Positions 22,728-37,700 of a stretch of DNA of 64,000 nucleotides are shown here, piece after piece; position 1 is the stretch's first letter, and every line of letters begins with the position of its first letter. The notes below the pieces were generated by a model that was not told where the DNA came from, did no database searches, and was given only the letters and a program-made list of their open reading frames with translations. A program made the translations under genes and the position numbers. The stretch is from NCBI GenBank assembly GCA_030544215.1, contig JARZZO010000008.1:21282614-21346613 (forward strand), written 5' to 3'. This stretch comes from Zantedeschia hybrid cultivar. Lineage: Eukaryota; Streptophyta; Magnoliopsida; Alismatales; Araceae.

Positions 22728-25700
22728 ATGGTTGGGCAACATGGCCTGAACCTGGCCGTCGACGTCATCACCTCCCACTTCGGCGACGTCGTCGCGGTGC
22801 GCTTCCCTAACTCTGCTAGCGTTATCGTCTCCCTTTTTCGTGCGCCCTCGCATTGGTTAATATAATCTCTTGATTGTTGTTTTTTTTTTCCCGCAGAAGG
22901 TGTGTAGTTGCCTGTTGCACAGGGGATCGCTCTCCCTGCAGGAGATCTCCCGGGACACCGGGTTATCCCAGTCCCGGGTCAAGAATTGCCTCCTCGTCCT
23001 TGTCCAGCACAACTGTGTGCAGGCCTATTCGGTACCCCGCCCAGGTTCGTTCGATCTCCTGCTGAGATTACTCTTTTGTTGTTGTTGTTGCTGTTGTTGC
23101 GTGTGTGTGCGCGCGCGGGCGCCATAGTTTGGGCGCCCCTTAGTTTGGATGGTAAAAGACGGGTTTGCCATAAACTCGCTGGAGGTTATCATAGATTCGA
23201 GATTTCCCCATAAACAGGTCTTCCCAAAACCTACTTGGAGGTGGTTTATGCTGAGGACTCTGTCAGGTTCATAAATAACTTAATTATATTTATACAGGAC
23301 AACCAAATGGGTTTACAGAAAATGTGGTCAGGATTAATCGATTTATAATATGTGCGTTTATCATAGCTCCATTAAGTTGCATCCAAACAGGGCCTAAACC
23401 ACTGATTTCCCTTTTCCTATCTCAGTGGCTGGTGGGGCTTTGCCCAAGGCCGTCACCCAGTATATGGCTCTTTTTGACAACATTCTCCATCGCACACGCT
23501 TCTCCAAGTTCCTGGCGATTGTGGCAGGGGAATTTGACGACCCTCACGTAAGTTCCAAACCCCCTCCCCCTTTCTCATCCGTTTCTTTTTCTGTTGGTAC
23601 CAGCTGATCAGTGCCACCAAGATGTCAAGCTGTGCCCAAAAGGCCCCTCCAGACTTATGTTTGTGTTTGTTTGTTGCTGCTGAATTGATGTCATTATTTG
23701 ATGATCTAATTTGAATTCTCAGTAGAAGAACTCTTGCCATTCTTCAGCGTTCACATATTTGCTTCGTCTCACTGCCTCTTTTGTGTGTACGAAGGGTTGG
23801 AATATGTTTTGGGACAGTATCTGTGTCATTGGAAACTTGTAACAAAATGCGTGCATAACAATACCAACATGTTTGCATCAAAATAAAGAGAAAAGCTGTT
23901 AAAAAAGGGATTTAATTTCATAGTAACTACTCTTGTGTGCTAAATTTCTTAAAGAACATGCTTACCTGCACATTATCCTACATACCTGTACAAAATAACA
24001 TAATTATCAAATATGCCATTTCAGTGGCATATATGAAATGTCTATACATATCAAATATGCCATCGCAATTCTGAAAAATTATAGTGTGTTAGATAATATG
24101 CAGTTAAGCTTGGTATCTTTGAAATTTATCGTAAAAGAGTGGGTAATATGAGGTTAAACACCCCCCAACAAATAAAAAGGAAAAAGAAAAAGAAAAAAAA
24201 GACTTATGGAGGATTGAGGCTTGTAGCTGTCTACTGTCCTCTTTGAAATAGGTTGACCCACTCAAAGGTAAAAAAGGTGCTGTTGAACTATCTTTAGCAC
24301 CTCTTTCGCAACAAAATAGGCATAATATTTGTGTCTGCACATCCGTTAGAGGGGGGAGGGTGTCAAACCCAGTGATTGATATTTGGGGTTACCCCTCACA
24401 TAGAAGGGGTTCAATTATTCTACCTCAACTTCTCCTTATTCCAACCACTTTTGCCCGAACAGAATTGTCATAAGATGATAAGATGGGATAGTCTGTGTGG
24501 AGTTAAATCTTTTTTTTTTTTGTGTGTGTGTGTGTGACCAAGGTCACACAATTCATTGCATAATTGAAAAGAAACAGATACAAAAAAAAAAAAAACATAG
24601 GAAAGGCCAACGGCCAAAGATGCAGATCCCTTACCAAATAAAGGCAGCAAAAAAAAAAAAAAAACCTAACCCAAACGACTCAACTTATTTAATCCAGAAA
24701 ATAAAATAAGAAGGTACAGCAACAAAAGCTCACAAAAACAACTTGCTCCATTCCTGAGACTTAGAAATAATAAGAGAGGACTGCCCATCAGAATAGATCC
24801 CCACAGCTTTCCCCCAATCAATCACCCTCTTGAAAGCTATTTTGATAGTATTAAATATCACATTGTGCTCCTGGTTAAACCTTCTGAAGTTTCTTTCATT
24901 CCACACACCCCATAGAATTGCTGGAAGTATGAGCAACCACAGTTTCTTCTCTGCTTGCCATGGACAGATAGTATCCCACCATTCCATCATATCTATCTCA
25001 TCGAGTGGTTCCTTCCATGCAATTTGTAAAATCTTGCATATAGTCCTCCACAAAACATTAATAATTCCACAATGACAAAACAAGTGAGCAGATGTTTCAA
25101 CAAATAGACCACAGAAGATGCATAACAGTCTCTGGCTCTACAAAAAGGTGTGACTTCTATCCATTGTTGGCATTCTTCCCAATGCTATCTTCCATAAAAA
25201 GACCCTGATCTTGGTAGGAAAAGTGTTAGACCATGCTAGGTGATCCCATCTGACCCTTGCCCCATCATCATTAATAACTTTGACAGAGCATTGACAGAGA
25301 ATACACCTTTGTTACTCACATACCCAAATCCTTTTGTCTTCCAATCCTGGATTGAGTTGGAAATTATCAATGAATGCTAAAATTGTCACCAATTGATCAG
25401 CCTCAATCTCAGTAGGGTTCCTTCTCAACATAATAGACCAAGAAGTAGTTTCTGCACAGTAGAAATGAGCATTTTATTCACCCTTATCCTCAACAATTTG
25501 GTAGAGTTGCTGAAATTGCTGTGCAAAGGGCAAGCCAGAGCACCATTTGTCTTCCCAAAATCTAATCCAATTTCCATTTCCAACAGAAAATCTGATTGTT
25601 GGGATGAGTAAGTCTGCCATTTTAACTATGCTTCGCCATGTAGGTAACAAGGAAGAATTAGAAATTGGGAGAATAGTCCATCTAGAAGAATTAGGATAGT

Positions 25701-28700
25701 ATCTCCCTCATGTTCCTTGCCCAAAGAGCATTCCATTTCTCTTCCAATCTCCACAGCCATTTAGTAAGCAATGCTTTGTTGAAAGTGCCAATTCGCATCA
25801 GCCCTACTCCACCTTGATCTTTCCTTTTGCATACCTTCTCCCAAGCCACTAAATGTAAAGCTCTTCTGTTTTTCTTTCCTCCACCCCAAAAGAAAAGACT
25901 TCTTTTAGACTCAATCAACCTTTTCATAGTCTTAGGGATTTTAAGAATGTACAGGCGATAGTTTGCCAGAGAAGAAAGAACAGTCTTGGACAGGATCCAT
26001 CTCCCTTCTGCCGACAAGAATCTAGCCTTCCATCCCTCCAATCTCTGATCAATTTTTTCGACCAGGTCATCCCAATCCCCAACTCTGCTTTGGACATTTG
26101 AAAGGGGCAACCCCAGGTATTTGACGGGGAAAACAGAAATTCTGCAGGTAAAAGTATCAGCAATGGTTATCACTCTCTCTTGAGGCAAATTAATTCCTAT
26201 CACTTCAGATTTATCAAAATTGATAGCCATTCCAGTAATGGCCTCCGTTAAAGTCAGCAGTTTCTTCATATTCCTGATCATATCCTCCTTTCCTGAAGAG
26301 AACAAAAGTGTATCATCTGCGAATTGTAGATGAGATAGTTGAAAACCATGCCTTCCCACATCAAACCCATCCACCAACCCTTGATAAGCAGCTCTTTCCA
26401 CTCATGATCTGCCAACCATAATGAATAGGAGGGGTGAGATAGGGTCCCCTTGTCTCAATCCTGTAGAGCTACCAAAAAAACTATAAGGTTCTCCATTCAC
26501 CAGAATAGATAATTTAGGTGTTGAAATACAGCTCATAACCCATCCGTTCCATTTTTCCTTGAACCCCCATAGCACCAAGGGTTTTGTGAATGCATTGCCA
26601 ACTTACTCTGTCATAGGCTTTTGCAAAATCCAGCTTAACAACCATTCCCTCTTTTCTGCTGATTTTTGAGCATGAATTGCTTCATGGGCAGCTAGATAAT
26701 TGTCCAGAATATGTCTACCTTTCAAAAAAGCCGACTGATTGCCACTTATCACAGTAATCAACACTTTTCTCAATCTATTTGCCATGACCTTAGTGCCGAT
26801 TTTGTAGCATCCATTCAATAAACTAATTGGCCTATAATATGACACAGATTCTGCACCTTCTTTTTTTTGGAATAAGAACTATGAAAGTGGAATTGAAAGC
26901 TTTAATAGACAATGGCCTATCTTGAAACTCTTCCATGACTTTCATAAGGTCTTGCTTTATAATGTCTCCAAAGAATTGGTAAAACCCCATTGAAAACCCA
27001 TCTGGTCCTGGAGACTAGTTTGCATCCATACTAAAGATAGCTTCTCTGACTTCCTCTTCTGTGAAAGAGCTACAAAGGTCATTGGCTTGACTCTCTTCAA
27101 TTTTTGGGAGAATTCCTGCCTGTAAATGCGGCCTGCACCACTCATTCTCTGTAAAAAATTCTTTGAAAAATGTAGCAAATACTTTCTTGATGTCTTCTTC
27201 TGAATCAATAATCTGATTATCCATTGTAATGTGATCAACCTTCAACAATCTCTTCTTTGCTGAAGGCACTGCATGAAAGAATTTAGAATTCTTGTCCCCC
27301 TCTTTTAGCCACAGCTCCTTTGATCTCTGTCTCCACTTGATCTCATCTCTAAGAAGCCAAGTGTTATACTCCTTATGGTTCATTAAGTCTTGATATTCTT
27401 CATGGACAGATCACAAGCATCAGCTTTTGCTTCTAGCTCAACCACTTTTTGGAGAAGTAGCTGTCTAATGGTGGAGGCTTCACCAAAAGTGTTAGAGAAC
27501 CACTTCTTGATACCCATTTTCACCCTCTTCAATTTTCTTGAAAATGTAAGAACAACCTGATCTGATATAGAGACTTCTTTCCACAAATTTGTGACAAGAC
27601 CCTTGAATTTTTCATGTGAATGCCAAGCTAGCTCATATTGGAAAAGTCTGTGCTTCCTCCTATCTTCCTTAGTATACAGCAGTAGGGGTGTATGGTCAGA
27701 AACAATCCTATGAAGAGCCTTAGCCTGAGAGGATGGAAACTTCTCAAACCATCTAGTGGAAATTAGCAGCCTGTCAAGTCTGGACTGGGTGGGGGGTTAA
27801 ATCTTCTTCTGGACAACTAAATAGTTGGCTGACATGGTTAAGATACAATGATCTGCTCGAATGATAGGACAAGATGCTTTTTAAAGTTGCATCCAGGGCA
27901 AAGACTCATGCATAAAAGAAGACCACTGCACCTGTTTGCCAGGTGTAGTTTCTCCCAAGAAGTGTGGGAGTGCATATTTGATAGGCTGCCGCTGGATACA
28001 ATGGAGGGCTGTCTCATGGATGGTGTAGCAGATGGGACCCAAAAGAGACTGTAGAGTATGGTGGCTGATCAAGGTGTCCAACAGAATTGCCTCATTCATT
28101 TGTGATAGGGTTAGGGAGTGGGCTTATCTTATTGGCAATGTAAATAAGTATGATTCTCCTTTTTGATTTCTTTGGGGTGGGGGGGGGTTTAAAGTGCCCC
28201 TAAGGGTAGCACCTTAGAAAAATAGGTGGTATCTTAACCATTATTAATGGACCTTAACCGAGGGATTACCTCCGATAACATACCATAAATGTATAGACAT
28301 AAAGCATGAGGGTAATCCCCCTCCCTTTACCTTACCTAAATAAAGGTATGGATAAGGATTACTCTTGTTAGGATGCGGACCGGTTCCCTCTAGCTCACCA
28401 CCTGGTATGGAAGGTCTTTAGTTTGTAATGCTTTACATTTTAACTGAATTTAGTAGTACACCAAAAGTCATTCTAGGTTCAGATGTGGGTCTCTCGTTGC
28501 ACCAAAATCAGAGAGACACACTTACTGACTCCTAAAACTAATCTATCTGGAGCGTAGCTAACAAGAAACTTAGACTAAAGCCTAGTTTAGGCCCGCCAGA
28601 AGGACCATAGGGACGATTGGAGTAAGGGCCTCACCTTAAATCCCTAGCCCGCCATGAGGAACGGAGTGATGAATGGGATAAGGGCTGCCTTTCCAAGGTC

Positions 28701-31700
28701 GGGGGGGGGGGATCACGGGGGGGAGTTGGCTTCCCCACTGATCATACAAATCTATCTCAAAAGAATTGAGACTTTTTCACTTTGATGTTTACCCATCAAA
28801 GAAATTTAAATCAAATTCTCAAGCCCATTTGCCCCCTTACCGATCCGATTCTCCTGACAAGTCAAACTTCCTTTCATAAAATCAATCCCAGTGTGAGACA
28901 CACCATTTTGTTTAAAAGTGACAATAAGTCACTAATTTGTTCAAGTAACAAGGAAGAGTACACTAGAGGGCCAAGAAGGCCACATACGCAGCAAAGCAAA
29001 AGCCTCGGGTTCAGAGACAACAGAACCTCACACAGACCATAAATTCAAAAGAGCATTACAAGTTAATTGTTGGACTTTTTGATCTTCAATCCTCTGAAAC
29101 TTTTGAGATTACAAATAACTCCTCCTAATCCAACTATTTACAAATAAGCCCCTGTAATCTCAAACTTTCTTACAAAAAAGCCCTATTGAGGGGCTTTTTT
29201 GGTAACACTTTCATGAGCTTTTTTGTAACATTCTGGGGCCTTGAACCAATTTAGGGCGATTGCGAGGGCTTATAAATAAATAGTTGGATTAGAGGGGCTT
29301 TTTTGTCAACACACTATATTTTCAAGGGTTAAACATAATTATATGTTTAATTTGTTTTATCGAGACAGCAAAAGATAAGAAAATCATGCTACCAAATCCT
29401 TCCATTGTTTTGCCCTGTTTCGTATAACCTGAATATTATCTTGATAAATCCCTGCTGCCCTTCCATACTCCTCTACCCCAAAAATAGATCTTCTCAAGAT
29501 TAGCAAATACACTGCTAAAATCCTCACTAAACCTCCTCTCATTCGAACCATATAGCCCACAGCATAGGAGGACCCATCATGGACCACATTTCTTTCTGAG
29601 CTGTGACATGCCACCCCTGTAGCAATCCCATGATAGAAGAGTGCTCCACCCACCTGATGCCCATTGATCTGCAGAGAATTTTCCACAGTGTAGAAACAAT
29701 GCCACAAGCAGAAAAGAGATGGTTTTGATCTTCTTCATACAGAGCATAGAACATACATCTTGAGTTATGAGCATGGATTATCCTTTTAATTGTCTGAGTG
29801 GTAGGCAATCTATTCCATGCAATTTTCCATAAGAAGAGTCTGATTTTGTTCGGAAGAAGTTTAGACCAAACCATCTATTTCCACCAAACCCTACAGCCTC
29901 CATCATCTAATAGCCGCACAAGAGAGTTAACTGAGAAGTTCCCATTTTTGTTCCATCTCCACACTCTTCTATCTTGATGATCATTAGATAAGTTGATGTG
30001 GTTAAAAGTATTCAATAAGGAAATCAGTTCTCCAAGTTCCATTTCAGTAGGATCTCTTCTTGAAAGTGTGTTGCAGAAGCCACTTCTATTACTGGACAGG
30101 ACTTGAGCTACTGAATCTTTGCTGTTGATCACCGTGGGAAACAGATTTCTGAACTGCAATGCCAAAGATGAATCAGAGCACCACTGATCCTTCCAACAAC
30201 AAATCTGCTTACCATTCCCTACCTGAAATACAAAGGATATAGAGAGTATATCCGCTGCCTTGATAACCTGCTTCCAAATAGGTGACAGATTTTAAACTCT
30301 AGAAGGATAAAGACCCCATCTGCTATATATATAGAGAGAGAAGCACTCACCCTTAACAAATCAATGCCCACTCCTGATCGTCCCCCAAGCCTCCATAACG
30401 ATTTAGCCACCAAAGTCTTATTAATAGTCTCAATTTTTGTGAGACTAACACCCCCTTTCTTCTTACTCCTACACACATTATCCCACTTTATCAAATGAAG
30501 TGTTTTCTTCTCTCTCTTCCCCCTGACCAAAAGAAAGAATATCTTGCAGCTTCTATAACTCTCTCCACAGTCCTTGGAATCTGGAAGATAGAAACATAAT
30601 TAACTGCCAAGGACAAGAGGACAGTTTTCGAGAGAATCCACGTACCACCTGCTGAAAGAAGCTTCCCTTTCCATCCTTTTGATCTGTTTTCAAACTTCTT
30701 GACTAAGGCATCCTAGTCCCTTACTTTAATGGCTCCATCAGCCAAAAGCAGGTCTAAATACTTAATAGGAAACTAAGGGGGAGAACAATCCATGATCCCT
30801 GCCATATTCATCAAAGTAGTATTTGGCATATTGATACCACCCACTTCAGATTTGTCATAATTGATCTTGAGACCAGTGATTATTTCAGCTATCAGGAGCA
30901 ATTTCCTAATATTGGGAATGAGTTCCCCTCTCCCAGAAGTAAACAATAGAGTGTCATCAGCAAACTGGAGATAGGTTTGCTGAATATTATTCATTCTTAT
31001 GCAGAATCCATCAACTAAATCCAGCTGAGCAGCTTTGTCCACAATGAGCTCAAAATCTGGCCAATAAGTAGGAAGATAGGAGGAGAGACGGGATCCTCCT
31101 TGTCTTAGTCCTCTTGAGCTACTGAAGTGTCCACATGTCTCTCCATTAATAATAATGGAGAACCTAGAGAGAAGAAATGCAGCTCATAATCCATTTTTGC
31201 AATGTTCTTGTGTAAAGAGGGACTTTTGAGAGGTTACACATACGATACTTACTTGTACATTCCTAGACAGACAAAGAGGGAGCTAGGAGTGTAAATATTT
31301 GGTTGGAGTCGAAGTTAGAAATGAGTGTTTTTTTAATCCCATTTCCAATAAAAATAACGAGAATAACAAAACATATGTCGAATGATGCGTGTTGTTTATT
31401 TTCCGATATTTTACCGAAATGGACGTGTCCATATTGTCTGCTCTATTAGAATAAACCTATGTAGTTAGAGGTGAGAGGCGAGCGAGGCGACCAAGGGTTC
31501 GCCTTAGACTCAAATGCCTAGACGATCGCCTAGGCATTTGAGGCGATGTGTTTCTCCCATACAACACCGCGAAGGAAGAAAATAACAATATGAGGAAACT
31601 AAATAAAATATCCAAGATCATCATATATAAGACTTTGAGAAACATTGATCATGACCAACATGTAATCATCAATTTGTATAAAGCACTCATATATGTAGTG

Positions 31701-34700
31701 CATGGTCTTAGGAATCATAAAAAAATAAGAAAACAATGTAGCAACATGTAAGAAAAAAAGGGGAAAACTGTGGTAACATGTAAGAGAAAAATGGTATTGG
31801 ACATTGTTAAAAGAGGCATTCGCTTTGAAATAATTAAGAGTAAGAAAAACAGTACCACATAATTAAAAAAGAAACAAACATTTGACATAAACTTTATAGG
31901 CAAGTGCCTAGGTGAGTGAGGCGAACATGAGGCAAGACGAGGCGTTCTTGGTTCGCCTCAACCTTTTTCATCGCCTAGGCGAGCGAGGCGATCGCCTTTG
32001 ATAACATAGGAATAAACGAATTTTGAAGATTAGATTATCAACAATCAATTGCAAAATGGAGAGAGGAGGAGAGAAAGCCTGGAAGAAGATGGTAATGAAG
32101 GATGGAAGGAAGTTAAGAGGAGATGGAGATCTTCAAATGAGAGGAGGAGAAAGCTACAGAGTTGAAATTGGCTCTCCCAATGGATAGGAATGTCTGCATT
32201 AGGTGTCTTCAAAAAGGTCATTGGGAGAGAGATTGTAGGTTTGGTTAGGTGTTTGTCTTGTCATGGGTATGGTTGGCAGTATCGGCCGATATGGGTACGT
32301 ACCGGTATCGGCCGACACCGGTACCGATATGGGGTCAAATGCCTGATACCATATTAAAAAAAAAGTATTGTACCGGTTCAGTATCGGTCCGGTTTCGGGC
32401 TAATAAACTCTAAGTAGGGTTAATTTTAGAAAATTAACACTAATCACATATAATTAATGTACAAATATGTGCAATCAAATTTTAATAAATTCAATTGAGT
32501 ATTTGGCATACTCAATTGAACCTTAATTATATTTTTATACAAAAATCATAATTTTTAAACTCTAATAGGGTTGATTTTGAAAAATCAACTCTAATCAACA
32601 TGTAAATAGTTTTTCAATGTTAAAATTGATAGATCTACACTACAATAAGTATGTCTTATTTTTTTGACAATTTAAAAAAAATTAGTATCGAAATATACCT
32701 TGGGTTGATGAAGAAACGTGGTGAAGAAATATGATGAGCGAGAGAGAGCGAGAGAGAGCGAGAGAGAAACGATTGCAGGTGGCAGTGGGGCAGCGGTGGA
32801 CGGCCGATGGCAGCAGTGGGGGGAAGGGTTGGGGGGGGGGTGCTGTCTGGAGGTGGGGATCGGGCTGCTTGTCCCAATGCCTCCTTTAGACGGGATCCGA
32901 AAATAATAATAAAAAACACCAGAGTCGACCAGAATCGGCTGGGATTGGCCCTGCTGATCTGAGGGGGGAACGGCCAGTTCCGCCCCATAATCGGATCAGG
33001 GGGGTGGGGGGCGATCCTGAGCCGAATCGGCCGATCCAACTTGGGATTGGTCGATTCTGCTTTCCATGCTTCTGATATTATTAGTGGGATTCAGATAATC
33101 AACAGTATAGAAGATAGAAGAGTATGGGGAGTAAGCAAGGTACATTCAAGGTGAATGCACTTACAAGGATTCTTAATGATGGGGGATGCAGGATGTGGTG
33201 GAAAGGTATAGTTTGGTCAAAGTTACCAAACAAGATAAAGGTCTTTCTTTGGAAAGTGGCTTGGAGAAGGTTGCCAACTGCTGATAGGATAAAGAGTTTC
33301 ATTAATATACAGAATACCAGATGTTTGTTCTGTGGTATCTGTGAAGAAAACATTGACCGTTTATTCTGTCAGTGTGGTATTATTAATTTTCTGTGGGCAT
33401 CTCTGTGTAAGCACTTTCATCTTCAGTGGGGGGACCATGATTTTCAGTTTTAGACCTATTGAAAGGGTGGATGCAGATTAATACAGTTTACCCAGACAAA
33501 GATGTGGGGTCTTTGATTTTACCAGCTATGCTATGGGCTATTTGGTACGACAGAAACAAAAGAAGATTTTTAGAAGACTACAATTGTGTTGTTGACATTA
33601 TCAGGTGAACTTTGCATTTCATGAATAAATGGGGTTGAGCTGTTGGTATTATATTTTGTAAAGATTCCTCGATGTCCTATATTGCTAGTCGGTGGAGGGA
33701 TCTCATCTTGGGTCCATTGTGTAGTCTTTTTCTGTTTATGTTGTCCTATTTTATCTTCTTGATAAAATAGCAGGAATGGGGTGCTTATGAGTGTTGTTAT
33801 GTAATTGGGTTTGTGATCGCTCGAAATTATGTGTCGTTAAGCATATTCGAACATCAATCTTAAAATTTCAATTTTCACATATAATTATTTGAAAAATAGC
33901 AAGTGGTGAGATTTGGTCGAATTCACAGGGAAATAGATTTTTAAAGTTGAAAACTTTGAGTTTTTAGAGGAAAAATAGAGAAGAAAGAAGAGGGAACATG
34001 ATGATTTGATTTGTTAAGAATTAAAATTAACCGGACTTACTATGAACTCACAAAAGGAGCACCCCTAAACGAGCATAATCAGACCATCTACGCACTCCTA
34101 AACGAGCATAATCAGACCATCTACTGAACTAAGACTACTTCTAAAATACTAATTAAAAGTAGAATATAAAATTTGAGTAGTGTCAACAGAAGAAAAAATA
34201 AAAGTTGTAGAACAAAAAGATGGAGAAAAGATAACTTTTTTTTCAAAGGAGCTACTGTCATTCATTATTAGAACAATATGAAATTTTACAGAGACATTGA
34301 AAATAAAAAATTAACATAACTTTCACAAGAAAACTTTTACAGAAAATATTCGAAATACAGTGTAAAATGGAGAACTCAAAAACTAGAGAGAGAGAGACAG
34401 TGGAGAGAGAAAACTGATGTTTGTAGCCCTTCGTAGCCTTTTGCGCGGATTCTTGGTAGCCTTGGACTCCTTCCAATGGTCAGTTGCAGTGCCTCGAGTC
34501 CACCTCTTACACTAATAGCCGCTGGTTTAAGAGAGATGTAGAGAGAGAGAGAGAGAAAGAGAGAGAACACAAGCTAGAGAGAGAGGGGGCTGCTACAGTA
34601 CCGCGGGTACTGTAGCAAAGAGAGGGAGAAAGTGGGAGAGAAATTGAGAGAGGGAGCTATTTGGTGGAAGGGGTGAGAGAGTTTAAAATTTTTCCAAAGT

Positions 34701-37700
34701 TTTGAAAAAATCTCCGAATTGAGAGAGAGAATTTCAAAAAACAAGTTTTTTTTTCTTCCCCTCTCTTATGGTTTTATAGAAGAGAATTTTTAATTCAAAA
34801 TTTGAATTTCAAATAGGGTAATAAATAGGTTATTAAGCTCCTCATTGATTAGTGGATTTTCTTTTAAGCCCATAAAGACTATTTTGAATTTTGAATTTTG
34901 AATTTCGAAATAAATATCTTTCTTTTTAAATTTCAGAATTCTCTCATCCTTTCTCTCTTGATTTTATAGAAGAGAATTCTTAATTCAAATTTTGAATTTC
35001 AAATCTTCTAATAAATGGGTCCTTAATTGCTCGCATTAAGCTCTCCTTGATTAGAGGATTCTACATGAATGTACATTTGAAATTTAAATTTAGAGAGGGA
35101 TATGTCAAATTTTGAATTTTGAATTGAAGAATAAATGTAATTTTCGAGATTTTGAAATTTTAAAATTCAAATTTAAAAAATACGAGTTTTGAAATTTGAA
35201 TTCGAAAATTCTCTCTTCTCTCTCTTAGTTGGCTTGTGATTCCATTTTTAAGACAAAAAGAATACAATCTTGTTCCTTCCAGGATATCCTGGTCACTTCT
35301 TTGAAATCCAGGTAGTACAACCACTATGCCATCTGCTTGTTCATGTCCTGCACTCACATAAAATAACAGTTAAGTTCATGCAGCAATCAATAAATCATCC
35401 AAATGTATGTTAAATGATTGTCGAGAAAGTCTTATTTGAGAATGAAATTGCTATCCTTATTCAATCCATGGAGTGATGATATTTGAAATTCAAATTTTAC
35501 ATAATTAATATGTTTGAAAGCATAATTGATTTATCTATCATTCCATGTGATTTTATTCATTAAATTGATAGCAAAGTGTGTAAGTTTCATCTGTTATTTT
35601 TGTAAAATTGTGAACTTATCACATCTCTCAACTTAATCATTGTTAGTCCCTTAGCAATACAATCATTTGAAAAATTAGGATTACCATGATTAGTAAAAAG
35701 AATCACACTTCATTTTAAAGGGTATTTATTGCAAATGGTAGGTAATTTGAATTCAAGTTTTCGTTCTCCCGCTCACTATACTTGGAATCAGGACAAGTGA
35801 TTGTGCATATCATATGAGGTGCTTGGAGTTCATTTCTATCATGTTTGGTATATCGTTGTCTTCATTGACTCTTGAAGTAGAATTATCCAGGGGAGAGAAC
35901 AGAAAAAGAGATCTCCGGATTAGTTGGCTAGGTTCGCTTTTCGGTTTTCGCCCCGACTTAAAACTTTTTAGGATTTGGTCTTATTTTATTGTGAAGGACT
36001 TTAGCGCGATTGTTTTGTACTTTGAGAGTGCGTATTTTTTGCCACCCTCTTTATTTTTGTCTGAGGGGAGGTGCGTACTTTTTGCCACTGTCCTTCCTTT
36101 GACTCTTTTGAAGCATATTTATTTGATTTTCACGCTTCTGATTGTCCTTTTTCGAAGTGACCGCCTCCTTAAAGTGTTAAGTGGTTTGATCTCCTATTAC
36201 GAATCCTAACTTTCCGTTCGTTTGACTTAAAAATAAAAACAGAATGGGTAATTCTACACTTCGGGTCAACTCCAGCAACTCTACACTTTTATGATTTTCC
36301 ACTCTTTCCAAGTTACTATGTGTGTGTGAAAATCATCCCGTCATGATTCTTTGTAGAGATGAGGATTAATTCAAACTTTTACTCAACTTCCTAACTCAAT
36401 TTTGATCAAAATTCCCTAAATGAATTATGATAGATAATAATTTCTGTTGGAGTGTGAAAGTGAAAAAATTGTGTGTAAAAATGATGAAATTTTTCAAAAA
36501 AATGTTCATTTAAAAGATTGTTCAATATTCATAATGATTTATTCAATATTCATCATGATTCTCCTTCCTCTCAACTTGACTGACATTGTCCTCAATGGTA
36601 TAAAAATGCACAAAAATTATTCATGATGAAGAGAGATATAACCTGTGACGAGGCTTCTCTCTGTTCTCCAAGGTGAATTTTTTGAGTTTTCTAAAAAGAA
36701 AAGAAAAAGAGAATAATCAGAATAAAAATGAGAAGATTGGGTTGCCTCCTAATAAGCGTTAAGTTTAACGTCTTCAACCAGACACATGTGAGTTCTTATC
36801 AACCCGGGTCAATTGATTTGTTGGTATCATTTTGTGTGCCTTGCTCAGATATTCTCAGAGCTATACTTTTCCTACTCATGAAGTGATGATTTGTTTGATT
36901 TGACCATTTGACTACCTCATTCACATTTACTTCACTTAGACCTTGGTTCATTTATAATTCTCCTCTCGACTTAGCATGTCTCACTATATGAATGTCGTGT
37001 ATGCGATCAGGCTGTAAGTAATTGTGCTCAAATTCAGGAAGAGATATAGGAGATGGTAGTGTTGGCCTAGGGTGCAACTTTGGTACATGTTCAATGATAG
37101 GCCAAGGACTAAGCGAGTGAGGTAAATTGTGAAGTGAATCAATGTCCTTCGTGTAGGATAAAGACTGTTCAAACTCTAAATTTTCTTTTATGAGAAAGAT
37201 GAAATGTTCTAAATCTGGACTATCATCTACCATATTATCCATGGCATGCACTGTATAACAATCCTCATTCCGATCCAAGTACTTAGGAGCTTGAAAATAT
37301 TGATCCCAATCTGCCGGTCCCAAAAGATATGCCCATCTTACCTGTCGCACAATTGATATTTGCCTTTGCTGTATCTAAGAATGGACGTCCTAGAATGATT
37401 GGAGTGTGATTCAAATATGAGGATGGGGCCATATCCAAGATAAGGAAGTCTACGGGAAAGTAACAATCTTCGATTTGGACAATTACATCTTCAATGAGTC
37501 CTCGTGACATTTTAATTGATCGATCTGCCAGTTGGAGAATAATAGGAGTGGCCTTTAGTTCTCCAAGATCCAGTTGTTCATAGGCAGAAGTGGGCAAAAG
37601 GTTTACACTAGCTCCAAGATCAAGAAGTGCCTTGTCAAATATGATTCCTTCAATAACACAAGAGATAAGTGGAGTCCCAGGATCTTTCATCTTTTTAGGC

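Noticed and set aside
35814..36209. 131-residue hydrophobic open frame on the plus strand
   Set aside because: It is antisense within the retrotransposon, has no known motif, and its composition matches chance in AT-rich DNA.
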